Positions 11,055-21,204 of a DNA stretch of 64,000 bases are shown piece by piece. The translations under genes were made by a program, and so were the position numbers. The number at the start of each line of letters is the position of its first letter. Position 1 is the stretch's first letter. The DNA lies in contig JALBUN010000018.1 of the NCBI GenBank assembly GCA_025174535.1, positions 877,001 through 941,000 of the forward strand, written 5' to 3'. The notes below the pieces were generated by a model that searched no databases, was not told where the DNA came from, and was given only the letters and a program-made list of their open reading frames with translations. This DNA is from Cantharellus purpuraceus. Taxonomy: Eukaryota; Basidiomycota; Agaricomycetes; Cantharellales; Hydnaceae.

Positions 11055-11492
11055 ATGCCTTACCAGTCTGAATCCACCACTCTACGCTCACTCCGTTCCT
11101 ACCCCTCAATCACTTGGTCAGTTGACTCAAGGGATACTGCACGTGCTGTAGAGGATTATAACCTCCCATCTCCACCTCCACAAGTTCATTTCCCCTTCTG
11201 GCATCGTAATCCATCCAGACGCCAGACATACTACATCGGGGACCCTCTATTCATCGGCAACTATGACATACCATATGCCTTCCAAGGGCTCGCCGGTAAA
11301 GTCACCTATGAGGGAGGGGAGATGATACTTGGGGCAGTTTTCAGCACTAACAATCCCATATCCCCTGGAGAGTTCACCATCCCACTTTACCCCAAGGCAG
11401 AGAAGAGTCACCATCAACACTCGTCATGGGCTCTACTTTGGCAGAGAGTGAGAAGGGACCTTGCAGAGTGCTTCAGGGTGTGTCTCTCTTGA
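11055..11492 (+). CDS. ORF3 after pol in gypsy A copy 1 (145 aa, unknown function)
   Basis: It starts with ATG in the context CCCACCATGCC, 106 bases after the pol stop, and ends 53 bases before the next LTR. It is rich in Pro, Ser and Arg, with a central YYIGDPLFIGN and PYAFQGL and a Cys-containing tail (ECFRVCLS). No membrane segment or known domain is recognised. The same ORF occurs in copy 2 with a single Thr/Pro difference, and a divergent relative lies in the same position in element G (40050-40484, minus). Retention in both gypsy A copies argues it is a real gene. Its role is unknown. It could be an accessory or structural protein, but nothing here shows an envelope-like signal or membrane anchor. 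Confidence 0.75.
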   Translation: MPYQSESTTLRSLRSYPSITWSVDSRDTARAVEDYNLPSPPPQVHFPFWHRNPSRRQTYYIGDPLFIGNYDIPYAFQGLAGKVTYEGGEMILGAVFSTNNPISPGEFTIPLYPKAEKSHHQHSSWALLWQRVRRDLAECFRVCLS

Positions 11493-11545
11493 GATGGATG
11501 GGACGATAGTGCATATCGAGACGACATGCATTAAGAGGGAGGTGA

Positions 11546-11895
11546 TGTCAGGGTTCAAATAAGTCATATTCTATTTTTAGTATTTTCTCTTGACACCCCT
11601 ATCAGAGCAGCCTGTCAGGGTGCGTCTACCCTATTTCATTGCCCCTATCACTTCCCTATCTTTCCTCCCCTATCTTGGTTCTCCTATCCGTCTCCATCAT
11701 TTAGTATAAAGACTCGCCTTGGTGCAGTGTGATCCCTCAGCTTGATCTCTGAGGATATCAGCTGTACCAGGTAAGTCCCATGTATTTATCAGAAACAGCT
11801 GTATAGACTGAGGATATCTGCTGTACCAGCTGGCATTATTATCTCTTATCAGCTCTCACTTATGGTGAAAGTGGTGGTATCTTGTTGTTGTGGCC
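11546..11895 (+). repeat. Gypsy A middle LTR, 3' end lost and rearranged
   Basis: It starts TGTCAGGGTTC after the purine tract AAGAGGGAGGTGA (11533-11545) and matches the other LTRs to about 11861. There four LTR bases are replaced by GGTGAAAGTGGTGG, a piece found at the start of gag in copy 1. The LTR then resumes to GTTGTGGCC and jumps into gag at 11896. The last 23 LTR bases, the primer site and the gag start are missing, so copy 2 could not be reverse transcribed from this LTR. Confidence 0.85.
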
Positions 11896-12752
11896 AGCTC
11901 CAGCAGCTGCAACTCCAGAACCAGCACCTCCAAAGCCAGTTCGCCAATGTCCAGCCTACATCTTTCCCAGATGAGCGGACCAAGATCCTCTATGCCCTCT
12001 CTTTTATGACAGGAGGTTCTGCTGAAGTATGGGTGCACAATGAGACACAGGCAGTCATTGACAGGACCTCACCACTCTCCACCTTGGAGGAATTCATTAA
12101 GCAAGTGGAGAACGCTTTTGGGGACCCTGACCGCTCTCGAACAGCACGAACAAAGCTACACGATCTTAGGATGACACCTGGCATGTCAGCGGATGAATAC
12201 ACGGCACAGTTTGAGATACTAGCAGGAAGGACTGGGTTTAATGATGCAGCACTGGAAGATGCCTATGCCCGAGGGCTCCCTGCAATGATTCTTGACAAGA
12301 TCCATGCACAGCCATCCCTCCCGTCCGATCTCAAGGCATGGAAGGAAGCGGCCTGTCAAATTGACCGCAACCACCGTCGTCTTCTAGAAGTGAGACGTGC
12401 TCAGACTTCCCTCACTCCTGCCCGCTCTACCCCATCCTGCCCTCACAGCACTCCGGTCATCTCTGTACCAACTACCTTGGCAACCTCTAATGGTGCTGCA
12501 CCTATGGATATTGACTCCAACCGCCATCGCATTGAGACTCGGACATGCTACAACTGTGGAAAGCGTGGCCATATATCCCCAGCATGCCCTGAACCACGCA
12601 AGGAACGTATCCGAGCTGATCTCACACAAACAGCAATTGCAGGCATGATATCAGAGTCAGTAGCAGCTGCACTGAAGGCCAAGGAAGAAGCACAGAAGGC
12701 AGTAATTCCAAAGCAAGAGGAGAAGCAGGATTTTCAGGCCAGTCAGCAGTGA
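11862..12752 (+). CDS. Gypsy A copy 2 Gag, internally deleted (296 aa)
   Basis: Same protein as 5913-7055 but with an altered start. The ATG at 11862 lies in rearranged LTR sequence, and the first residues are not native Gag. A 198-base in-frame deletion between GTCCAG repeats (6054-6059 and 6252-6257 in copy 1) removes about 66 residues, including the start of the capsid-like region. From FPDERTKILYALSF on it is the same as copy 1, including the CCHC knuckle CYNCGKRGHISPACPEP. It overlaps pol in the -1 frame as in copy 1. It is probably non-functional because the capsid fold is truncated. Confidence 0.85.
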   Translation: MVKVVVSCCCGQLQQLQLQNQHLQSQFANVQPTSFPDERTKILYALSFMTGGSAEVWVHNETQAVIDRTSPLSTLEEFIKQVENAFGDPDRSRTARTKLHDLRMTPGMSADEYTAQFEILAGRTGFNDAALEDAYARGLPAMILDKIHAQPSLPSDLKAWKEAACQIDRNHRRLLEVRRAQTSLTPARSTPSCPHSTPVISVPTTLATSNGAAPMDIDSNRHRIETRTCYNCGKRGHISPACPEPRKERIRADLTQTAIAGMISESVAAALKAKEEAQKAVIPKQEEKQDFQASQQ

Positions 12753-15700
12753 AGAGCATGCCCTGCCTGACAAACCGGTTTTCAGTTCTTGAATCATGTA
12801 CTGTAGGGCTCACAAGCGATATGTTACATGCACACTCCCTTGTCCATCAGACTGAAACCAAAACAGCCATGCCTGAAACCCCTTCTCAACTTCCAGCTAA
12901 ACATGATGACCCTCCTCGTCTCTACCTTCGATCTGCAGACATCCATCGATGTACAAGAATTCCCATGAAAATCCATTCGGTAGACACTGGATACCCTCTA
13001 GCCGTGGATGCACTCCTCGATAGTGGTGCTACAGGAATGTTCATTGATGCAGAATATGTCAAAGCAGAGAAACTTTGAACACGCCCTCTACCACGTGCCA
13101 TACCTGTTTATAACATTGATGGGACCCCAAATGAAGCAGGTTCAATCAAGGAAGAAGTCGATCTCATCTGCACATATGGGACCCATACCGAACGTGCCAC
13201 ATTTTCAGTCACAAGCCTGGGAACCTTTGGCATAATTGTTGGGCACACCTGGCTTGTGAGGCACAACCCAGAGGTAGACTGGCGTACAGGAAAGGTACAG
13301 ATGACTCGCTGCCCTGATTCATGTGGAGAAGTACCAGAACACAAAGAGCATTCGCTTGGTACAACTCCTTCAAATGGCAAGAACTCACACGGGCAACCCC
13401 AATACGAGGGAGACCGAACATTTGTTATCTTTGTAGAAGACTTGGAGAATATCTATGCTGGTTCAACAGTTTCTCAACAGCTCGCACAGAAGGCTGCAGA
13501 ATCTACTCCAGTCAAAACCTTTGAGGAGATTGTCCCAAAGGCGTACTGGGGATTTAAGGATGTTTTTGCAAAGGAGTCCTTTGACCAACTTCCACCTCGA
13601 AAACTGTGGGACCACGCTATTGAACTCACTCCAGGAGCGCAACCCTTCAGCACAAAGGTCTATCCAATGTCCCCAAATGAGCAGAAGGAGTTGGACGCAT
13701 TCCTTGAGGAGAACCTACGGAATCATCGTATACGTCCTTCCAAGTCACCCATGGCATCCCCTGTCTTTTTTGTGAAGAAGAAGGACGGTAATCTTCGTTT
13801 TGTGCAAGACTACCGCAAGCTGAATGATATCACAATCAAGAACGCCTACCCACTACCCCTGGTACCAGACATCATGAATAAAATTGCCGCAGCCAATGCC
13901 AAGTACTTTACCAAGCTTGACATCCGATGGGGATATAACAATGTGCGTATTAAAGAGGGCGATGAGTGGAAGGCAGCCTTTCGAACCAATCGTGGTCTAT
14001 TTGAACCCCTGGTCATGTTCTTTGGTCTCACAAACAGCCCAGCAACCTTTCAGACGATGATGAATGGCATTTTCAAGGAGCTCATTGATGATGGCACTAT
14101 GGTAGTGTTCATGGACGACATCCTCATTTTCACTGAATCCCTAGAACAACACCACACGATTGTGCAATCTGTCCTTGAAATTCTTCGGGCCAACCACCTG
14201 TACCTCAAACCAGAGAAATGCCTTTTCTCGCAACAGAAGGTAGATTATCTTGGATTGATTCTCTCACAGGGACAGGTAGCTATGGACCCAGTTAAGGTGG
14301 CCGGAGTCAGGGACTGGCCCACACCACGCAATGTGACAGAAGTCAAATCCTTCCTGGGTTTCATCAATTTCTATCGTCGCTTCATTGAGGACTTCTCACA
14401 TATCGCAAAGCCTCTGAATCGGTTAACAAAGGCAGATACACAGTGGTCTTGGATACCTGATGGCCCAGAACAAGAAGCCTTTGATAAACTCAAGCAGCTT
14501 GTCATGTCAACTCCAATCCTTGTCCTCCCAGATCAAACCAAGCATTTTCGACTAGAGACAGATGCTTCAGCATATGCAACAGGTGCTGTTCTATCTCAAC
14601 TCTGTGACGATGAGAAATGGAGGCCGGTAGGTTTTGTATCCAAGAGCCTTTCAGATGCAGAGCGCAACTATGCCATCCATGATAAGGAATTGCTCTCAGT
14701 CATCCGTGGACTAGAAGAATGGCGCCACATCTTGGAAGGGACCAAATACAAGATTGAAATCCTTAACGATCATCAAAACCTCACATATTTCCGTACAGCT
14801 CAGAATCTCAATCGTCGACAAGCTCGCTGGTCACTATACCTTTCTCGTTTTGACTTTGAACTGATCCACCGTCCTGGACGACATTCAGCCAAACCTGATG
14901 CCCTCTCACAACGTGTAGATCATAAGCGGGGGGAGGAAGATAACCAGAACCAGGTTCTTCTTGGCCCTGAGCTGTTCCACATCGATGCGACATCCACCTA
15001 TCCAGGGCCAGAAGCTCAAATGATCACAGGAGAAGGAGACATATTCCTGGTACGTGTGCGGAACTGCACCAACAGAGATGAAAAGGTTGTAAAGGCTCTT
15101 AAGGAACTTGGTCCCTCTCGGAATTTACGAGGACAGGAATGGACCGAGGAGAATGGACTTGTCCTCTATCGTGGCAAGGTATATGTCCCTCTTGACCCAA
15201 AATTGCGCCATGACATTGTAAGGGCACACCACGATACTCACATTACAGGTCACCCTGGTCGCTGGAGAACAACAGAACTTGTATCCCGCAGCTACTGGTG
15301 GCCTGGATTTGGACGATACATTGCCAAATATGTCAAGGGATGTGACCTCTGCAATCGGACAAAAACTTTCCCTGCTCCTCCTATGGGTAAACTCCTGCCT
15401 AATCGTGTCCCAGATCGGAGGTGGCAAGTGATATCTGTTGACCTTATTGTAGAACTACCCATCAGCCATGGCTATGATGCACTCCTTGTCGTTGTGGACC
15501 GTCTTTCCAAACAAGCACATGTTATCCCTACCACCTCTGACATCAACTCCATAGGAGTTGCACGACTTTTACGAGACCATGTGTGGAAACACCATGGCCT
15601 TCCTGAGGAGATCATCAGTGACCGTGGCACCCAGTTTGTCTCTCAATTTATGCGTGAGCTCAATAAGCTTTTGGGGATCAAGGTTGCAGCATCCACAGCA

Positions 15701-16645
15701 TATCATCCACAAACCGATGGTCAGACGGAAAGGGTAAATCAAGAAATTGAACAATACTTGAGGCTTTTCGTCAATCAGCGCCAGGATGACTGGATTGAGT
15801 GGGTTCCTCTTGCAGAATTCACATACAACAACCGCATCCACTCCTCCACGCAATCAACCCCCTTCATGCTTGATACAGGCCAACACCCAAGGCTTGGGCT
15901 AGAGCCAATCCGAGAGACACGACTTGAAGCACTGGAAGAATTCACTGAGCGTATGGAGACAGCCACCACTGAGGCTTGCTCTGCCCTGGAAAAGGCAGCA
16001 GATGATATGGCACGATTCTATGATGCCCATCGGCAAGCAGCCCCAGTATACAAACTTGGTGACAAGGTCTGGCTCAATGCACAAAATATCACCACCACCC
16101 GTCCAACCAAGAAACTTGATCACAAATGGTTAGGACCGTATGTGATTAATAAGGTGGTCTCACGAAATGCCTATGGCCTACGACTTCCCCCAATCTTTGG
16201 CCGCACTCATCCAGTGTTCTCTGTTGTCTTACTCCGTCCTTATGAAAAGGATCCCATCCCTGAACGCCAGTCATCTCCTCCACCACCTCCAGTCATTCGA
16301 GATGGAGTACAGGAATATGAAGTTGAGAAGATCCTTGACAGCAGAGTTTTCCGAGGAAGACTGGAATATCTGGTGCGTTGGAAGGGCTATGGAGCTGCTG
16401 TCGACCTCTGGATCCCAGCTAAGGATGCCAGTGGGGCTAGAAGGCGCATTGCAGACTTCCATCAGGAAAATCCTGAAGCCCCAAAGCGTATTTCGGCAGC
16501 CACCTATGCGGCTCTTCCCTTCAGACGCTTTGAGAACTTCACAGAACCTCCCAAACAGGTCCTCTTTGATTGGACAGCTGGCAGGAACCCAACACGTGGT
16601 ACTGGACACATTTCAGAGCCGCAGAATAGGCACAATGAAGCTTAG
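12749..16645 (+). pseudogene. Gypsy A copy 2 Pol, near-intact, one in-frame TGA in protease
   Basis: The frame is open apart from TGA at 13076-13078. The stretch 13256-16645 alone encodes 1129 residues. Counted in that stretch: RT with FMDD at 285-288 (catalytic aspartates present); RNase H from about 432 (LETDASAYATG); integrase HHCC region from about 657 (HHDTHITGH, GCDLCNRTK); integrase core D729, D789, E825 (spacing 59 and 35, canonical DD35E); chromodomain at about 1019-1075 (YEVEKILDSR, YLVRWKGYG, LWIPAKD). The protease DSGATG lies before the TGA. Because the stop is in both copies it was either inherited or is read through. This is the best preserved polyprotein in the window. Confidence 0.93.
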
Positions 16646-16751
16646 CGCTCACCAAATTCATCCATGCTGAAATTCCACTAACTGTATATAAGCCAGTGAA
16701 TCCACTTCCCCTTCCTCAGTAAAACCATCATCGTTCACTACCCAACCCACC

Positions 16752-17189
16752 ATGCCTTACCAGTCTGAATCCACCCCTCTACGCTCACTCCGTTCCTACC
16801 CCTCAATCACTTGGTCAGTTGACTCAAGGGATACTGCACGTGCTGTAGAGGATTATAACCTCCCATCTCCACCTCCACAAGTTCATTTCCCCTTCTGGCA
16901 TCGTAATCCATCCAGACGCCAGACATACTACATCGGGGACCCTCTATTCATCGGCAACTATGACATACCATATGCCTTCCAAGGGCTCGCCGGTAAAGTC
17001 ACCTATGAGGGAGGGGAGATGATACTTGGGGCAGTTTTCAGCACGAACAATCCCATATCCCCTGGAGAGTTCACCATCCCACTTTACCCCAAGGCAGAGA
17101 AGAGTCACCATCAACACTCGTCATGGGCTCTACTTTGGCAGAGAGTGAGAAGGGACCTTGCAGAGTGCTTCAGGGTGTGTCTCTCTTGA
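16752..17189 (+). CDS. ORF3 after pol in gypsy A copy 2 (145 aa)
   Basis: This is the second copy of the post-pol ORF, differing from 11055-11492 by Pro for Thr at about residue 9. It has the same ATG context and the same 53-base spacing to the LTR at 17243. The conserved core is YYIGDPLFIGN...PYAFQGL. No function can be assigned; see the comparison with 40050-40484. Confidence 0.75.
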   Translation: MPYQSESTPLRSLRSYPSITWSVDSRDTARAVEDYNLPSPPPQVHFPFWHRNPSRRQTYYIGDPLFIGNYDIPYAFQGLAGKVTYEGGEMILGAVFSTNNPISPGEFTIPLYPKAEKSHHQHSSWALLWQRVRRDLAECFRVCLS

Positions 17190-17242
17190 GATGGATGGGA
17201 CGATAGTGCATATCGAGACGACATGCATTAAGAGGGAGGTGA

Positions 17243-17602
17243 TGTCAGGGTTCAAATAAGTCATATTCTATTTTTAGTATTTTCTCTTGACACCCCTATC
17301 AGCGCAGCCTGTCAGGGTGCGTCTCCCATATTTCATTGCCCCTATCACTTCCCTATCTTTCCTCCCTATCTTGGTTCTCCTATCCGTCTCCATCATTTAG
17401 TATAAAGACTCGCCTTGGTGCAGTGTGATCCCCTCAGCTTGATCTCTGAGGATATCCGCTGTACCAGGTAAGTCCCATGTATTTATCAGAAACAGCTGTA
17501 TAGACTGAGGATATCCGCTGTACCAGCTGGCATTATTTCTTATCAGCTCTCACTTATTGAGTATCTTGTTGTTGTGGCCTCGTCATCAGCGTCGCCCTCA
17601 CA
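17243..17602 (+). repeat. Gypsy A 3' LTR (360 bp)
   Basis: It follows the purine tract AAGAGGGAGGTGA, begins TGTCAGGGTTC and ends CCCTCACA. The target duplication GTTGG follows at 17603-17607. TATAAAG lies near 17401. There is no MITE here, so this copy gives the uninterrupted sequence used to define the MITE ends in the 5' LTR. Confidence 0.92.
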
Positions 17603-17607
17603 GTTGG

Positions 17608-18106
17608 TTCAATTGTGGGCATTTCAATAAATCAACAACACAGTCTATTAACTCACCTCTTTGAGATGAGATTAATATCCCTTGACTGTTGATTCTATCA
17701 CGGATAAACACGTATACGCTTGTTCAGAAGGAAGTGTTCAAGTGCATATCTATCTTTTTATGTTGAAGGGATTATTGTTAGCTTTAATCCACTCAACCTG
17801 CGGTACTAAGGCACTAGGTTACTTCCCCCTTTGAAGTATCTGAACCCTTGAACGCCTGTCAATCTTTGACTTTACATTGCATCAGCAGTAAAGCGTGAAC
17901 TACACGTGACAAGCATAAATCTCTATTGCTTCACTTCCTGTGGCAACATTGATTGTGATTGCTCACCGGAGTATAATTTCTTAATTGGGTTCTCCATTAA
18001 AATAGTTTCAAGCTTATTGCTAGCCTTGAAACGTCATACATCCTCGGGCTAAACTTAGATTGTGATTAACACCACAGTTTAGGTTGAAGTTCACGGTTCC
18101 AAAACA
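17608..18106 (+). mobile_element. LTR family C, 3' piece
   Basis: It continues the C LTR begun at 2653; the reverse complement is at 25764-26270. It ends CACGGTTCCAAAACA and is followed by the target duplication AACAG (18107-18111). This closes a 15.4-kb nest inside one copia LTR. There is no gene here. Confidence 0.85.
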
Positions 18107-18868
18107 AACAGGGTGGATACCCTTCTTTTTGCCTGATCAGTGCTTAGTTCAGGGATCAGAGCAGGTGATCAGATCAGGTGATTGGCTTGAAATATTCTAC
18201 CCCTTTCCATAACATTCTAGCTGTCTCCTTCTATTATTAGATAGAACATTCCAGAACCATTATTCAGCTCCTGATCAGTGTTAGCACAGTGATCAGAACC
18301 TGTGATTTGGCTTGGATTATTCTACCCCTTTCCTCCACCTTCCACTACCTTCCAGTAGTTTCCATCTATTAATAGGTAGAATATTCCAGAATCATTAGTC
18401 AGCCCCTGTAAATTAAGGAGGTCATTCTGCCTCTGAAATAACAACAGATTCTACCACTTCTACCCATCTTCTACACACCAGTGTGACTAGAGTGACATAC
18501 AGTGTCATCCTCTATCTCAGTAACTGTTGATTACCAGTTCAAGGATCTTTTACAGTTGTGTAACTGTACTTGATCACACTTAACATAGTGATTGTCCTGC
18601 TTTGGGCATGAGTGTAGTATCTGCCTCATGTGACTATGAATCTACAGGGTGAGATTGTCTGTCAATAGTCCTGCCATTAGTGCTCTTTGTTTAAGTTACT
18701 ACTGCCTTTGCAGAGCATTAGAAGCTTGAACTTGTGTGAAGCAGTTGCTAGACTACTTCACACATTGCTGTTACCTGCTTCAGAGTGTCACTGGTTGGAT
18801 GGTTGGATTCATCCACCTACTTCCTCTCACCTCTAAGTGCATTCCCCTCATTTTGGAATATCTGGACC
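18107..18868 (+). mobile_element. Copia 3' LTR (E variant), second piece
   Basis: It resumes the LTR that began at 2141. It has the E-type U3 with repeated TGATCAG-like words (18137-18300) and then the segment common to E and F LTRs (GTGTGACTAGAGTGACATAC near 18481). It is interrupted at 18868 by a D LTR. Confidence 0.8.
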
Positions 18869-19378
18869 TGTTATGACTATATTCATTAATGCCCAGATCC
18901 CTGTCTGATCCACTCAGATCCCCGCACATATGAAATCTATACTCCATTTGGGAACCATCACATCTCCATTTATCTGTCCAATTGTCACCACTGATGTACC
19001 AGCATCACCATAGGAACCCAGACATCCATCCCCATTGGACTTGGACATACTCATGTAAGGCCATCAGCCTCAGAGACCCATCACCGGAGTAATTATTATT
19101 AGATTTCAGATATGTATTTAAGTTGCCCAACTGGGGACTTTATTCCCCAGTTCAAATATCAAATCATGCCTAGTTCCTAAGTCTGATCCTAATTCTCTAA
19201 GTCATACTCCATCTCTGAAATCTTGGATACCGATATTAGTGAGGGTGCAGCACATAAGCTGAAGCCAAGTCTGTTCCGACCCCCATGACATACCCTGACT
19301 CCCTCTCCAACTCTGACCAAACCTCTGACCTGAATTCCAACCCAATCTCCAACCCCCAATCAGACCTAGTGCATAACA
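18869..19378 (+). mobile_element. Solo LTR family D (510 bp)
   Basis: It runs TGTTATGACTATATTC to CCTAGTGCATAACA. The five-base duplication GGACC is exact (18864-18868 and 19379-19383). The D family is the LTR of gypsy B, since the same sequence directly precedes gypsy B gag at 47036-47551 and 34236-34509. No coding sequence is recognised; the ORF on this strand is spurious. Confidence 0.92.
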
Positions 19379-19388
19379 GGACCCCTAA

Positions 19389-19760
19389 TGTCAGGGTTCA
19401 AATGAGTCATATTCTATTTTTAGTATTTTCTCTTGATGCCCCTATCAGCACAGCCTGTCAGGGTGTGTCTCCCCTATTTCATTGCCCCTATCACTTCCCC
19501 TATCCTTCCTCCCTATTATTCCCCTATCTTGGTTCTCCTATCCATCTCCATCATTTAGTATAAAGACTCGCCTTGGTGCAGTGTGATCCCCTCAGCTTGA
19601 TCTCTGAGGATATCCACTGTACCAGGTAAGTCCCATGTATTTATCAGAAACAGCTGTATAGACTGAGGATATCTGCTGTACCAGCTGGCATTATCTCTTA
19701 TTGGCTCTCATCTATTGAGTATCTTGTTGTTGTGGCCTCATCATCAGCATTGCCCTCACA
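19389..19760 (+). mobile_element. Solo LTR of gypsy A (372 bp)
   Basis: It is homologous to the gypsy A LTRs (TGTCAGGGTTC to GCCCTCACA), with more CG to TG/CA changes, suggesting an older insertion. The exact duplication CCTAA lies at 19384-19388 and 19761-19765. It sits ten bases after the D LTR in the same host LTR. Confidence 0.92.
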
Positions 19761-20003
19761 CCTAAGCATCTCTGAACTCTAGACTCTGGAAGTCTTATTC
19801 ATTCCCTACTGCTAAGAAACATATTACCTTCCTGCATATCATCTGCATTGACCATTACAATGGATTGTAACCAAAGTACAAATGTTAAATTGTTTCTGGA
19901 GTTGTGCTGCAGTAGGATTTGATATTCTTCTTAGCTGTTCATTCACAGAATTGTGGTGATTTAGAGTTTGCCCTAACACCATAATTTTGTGGATTCCAAA
20001 ACA
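19761..20003 (+). mobile_element. Copia 3' LTR (E variant), last piece
   Basis: This is the end of the LTR begun at 2141, finishing TTCCAAAACA. It is followed directly by the RNase H part of another copia pol, which suggests the whole copia element, with the nest it carries, inserted into that second copia. The 5' flank lies outside the window, so no duplication can be shown. Confidence 0.75.
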
Positions 20004-20364
20004 AACTGTGGCTTTATCAACCACAGAAGCAGAATACATTGCACTTACTGAAGATGCAAAACAGTTGATTTGGCTCCAAAGGTTCTTGCAAGACCTTGAC
20101 TTAAACCAATCCCAACTAACTTCAATCCACTCCAATAACCTAGGTGCCATCACATTATCCTATGATGCAACCTATCATGCAAGGACTAAACACATCAACA
20201 TTGCTCACCACTTTATCTGTGAGAAAGTGATTTCTAATGAGGTAGCACTTACATACATCAGGTTGAAGGAAAATCCAGCAGACTTACTAACAAAAGGTCT
20301 GGAGGTCAATCAGCACAAGTACCTATGTGGCAAATATGGTTTCAAAGAGGATGAGCTGAATTGA
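20004..20364 (+). pseudogene. Copia 2 pol C-terminal fragment (RNase H end)
   Basis: The frame begins VALSTTEAEYIALTEDAKQ, the RNase H signature that ends copia Pol, and continues TKHINIAHHFICEK and ENPADLLTKGLE to TGA at 20362-20364. The rest of pol is cut off by the E LTR end at 20003. The purine tract GAGGGGGAG and a 216-base LTR follow. It is a different copia lineage from that at 555-2112, and related to the fragment at 55556-55828. Confidence 0.88.
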
Positions 20365-20371
20365 GGGGGAG

Positions 20372-20587
20372 TGTTGGAAAGAGCAGCAGTCTGGCTGAAT
20401 TCCAATTAGCAGGTCAGATGTCTTTTTTTTTTGTTGCAATGAGTATTCAAAGATTATAATTGTTTGACTAATCTGTTTACACAATTAACCACTTTGAGAG
20501 TATAAGAGCTACATAATTGTATTTAAGAATGGGTAGTACAACTTGTAAATGTGACAAACTCGAACTTTTACCTACCTTCGATCAACA
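20372..20587 (+). mobile_element. Copia 2 3' LTR (216 bp)
   Basis: It starts TGTTGGAAAGAGC after the purine tract and ends CGATCAACA. This is a short LTR typical of the lineage. A T-rich run lies near 20420. The following sequence does not resemble an element, so this marks the right edge of the first transposon nest. Confidence 0.7.
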
Positions 20588-20593
20588 GGAAAT

Positions 20594-20959
20594 TTGTGCG
20601 ACTTGAACAGGAGCAGGAGCCGGCGTGGGAGTGTTGTGCATGCGCGAACGTCGCAGCCTCAAAGTCCGAACTTGAACGGGGTGTCGTCAAATTCTGGTAG
20701 CGGGAGCTCATCGGGACCATCAGCCAGTACTGGGAGTACGACTGAGCCCCCGCTTATGAGGTTGGGCTCGTCTCATTGCGTGGCGGAGACAGGATTGCTG
20801 AGTCGAAAACAGAGTCTTGTGAATGGTAATGTTAATGAGAATAAGAGCCAGTTGGGGACCGAATTATGCATGCATTCCTTTTTTTTCTTTATCGCGCCTG
20901 TGTCAGTTCATTGTTCCTATTCTGCTTGCCTGTGCATTGTCGAGATGGTGCTGGATTAG
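20594..20959 (+). other. Possible 3' exon of a truncated host gene (Ser-rich)
   Basis: A frame without an ATG reads a Ser/Gly-rich stretch (SRSRRGSVVHARTSQPQSP, then SNSGSGSSSGPSASTGS) up to about 20860. The composition is that of a low-complexity tail of a fungal regulatory protein. Just upstream is the copia 2 LTR, so the rest of the gene could have been displaced. The last 30 residues look non-coding. No family is recognised. It may be no gene at all. Confidence 0.25.
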
Positions 20960-21204
20960 ACGGAGACATTTCACTGTCGAATATAATATGCGTTGTATGT
21001 GCCTCTCGGATCAAGATTGGATTCTGATTGTATGGCTGAAAAAGTGACAGTTGCCACGTGCTTGTGGAGGCTAATCTTGAGCTGAGGCCCAGGAACGGTA
21101 AAGATGCCTATCGGTAAGCATGCAATTACTGTTGGAGTTGCACGTCTACTTACAGTGGTTTCGATGGAGCTCAGTGACTGGCAGCAGCTATGACACTCAT
21201 TACG

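Larger units (their letters stand above)
4915..17602 (+). mobile_element. Gypsy A: tandem dimer of a Ty3/gypsy chromovirus
   Basis: Three LTRs (4915-5844, 11546-11895, 17243-17602) enclose two internal regions in the order LTR, gag, pol, ORF3, LTR, gag, pol, ORF3, LTR. One target duplication, GTTGG, flanks the whole (4910-4914 and 17603-17607), and its removal rejoins LTR C. The dimer therefore occupies a single insertion site and probably arose by unequal exchange between LTRs or at integration. Internal copies are nearly identical but carry private lesions. A C-terminal chromodomain places it among the chromoviruses. Confidence 0.92.
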
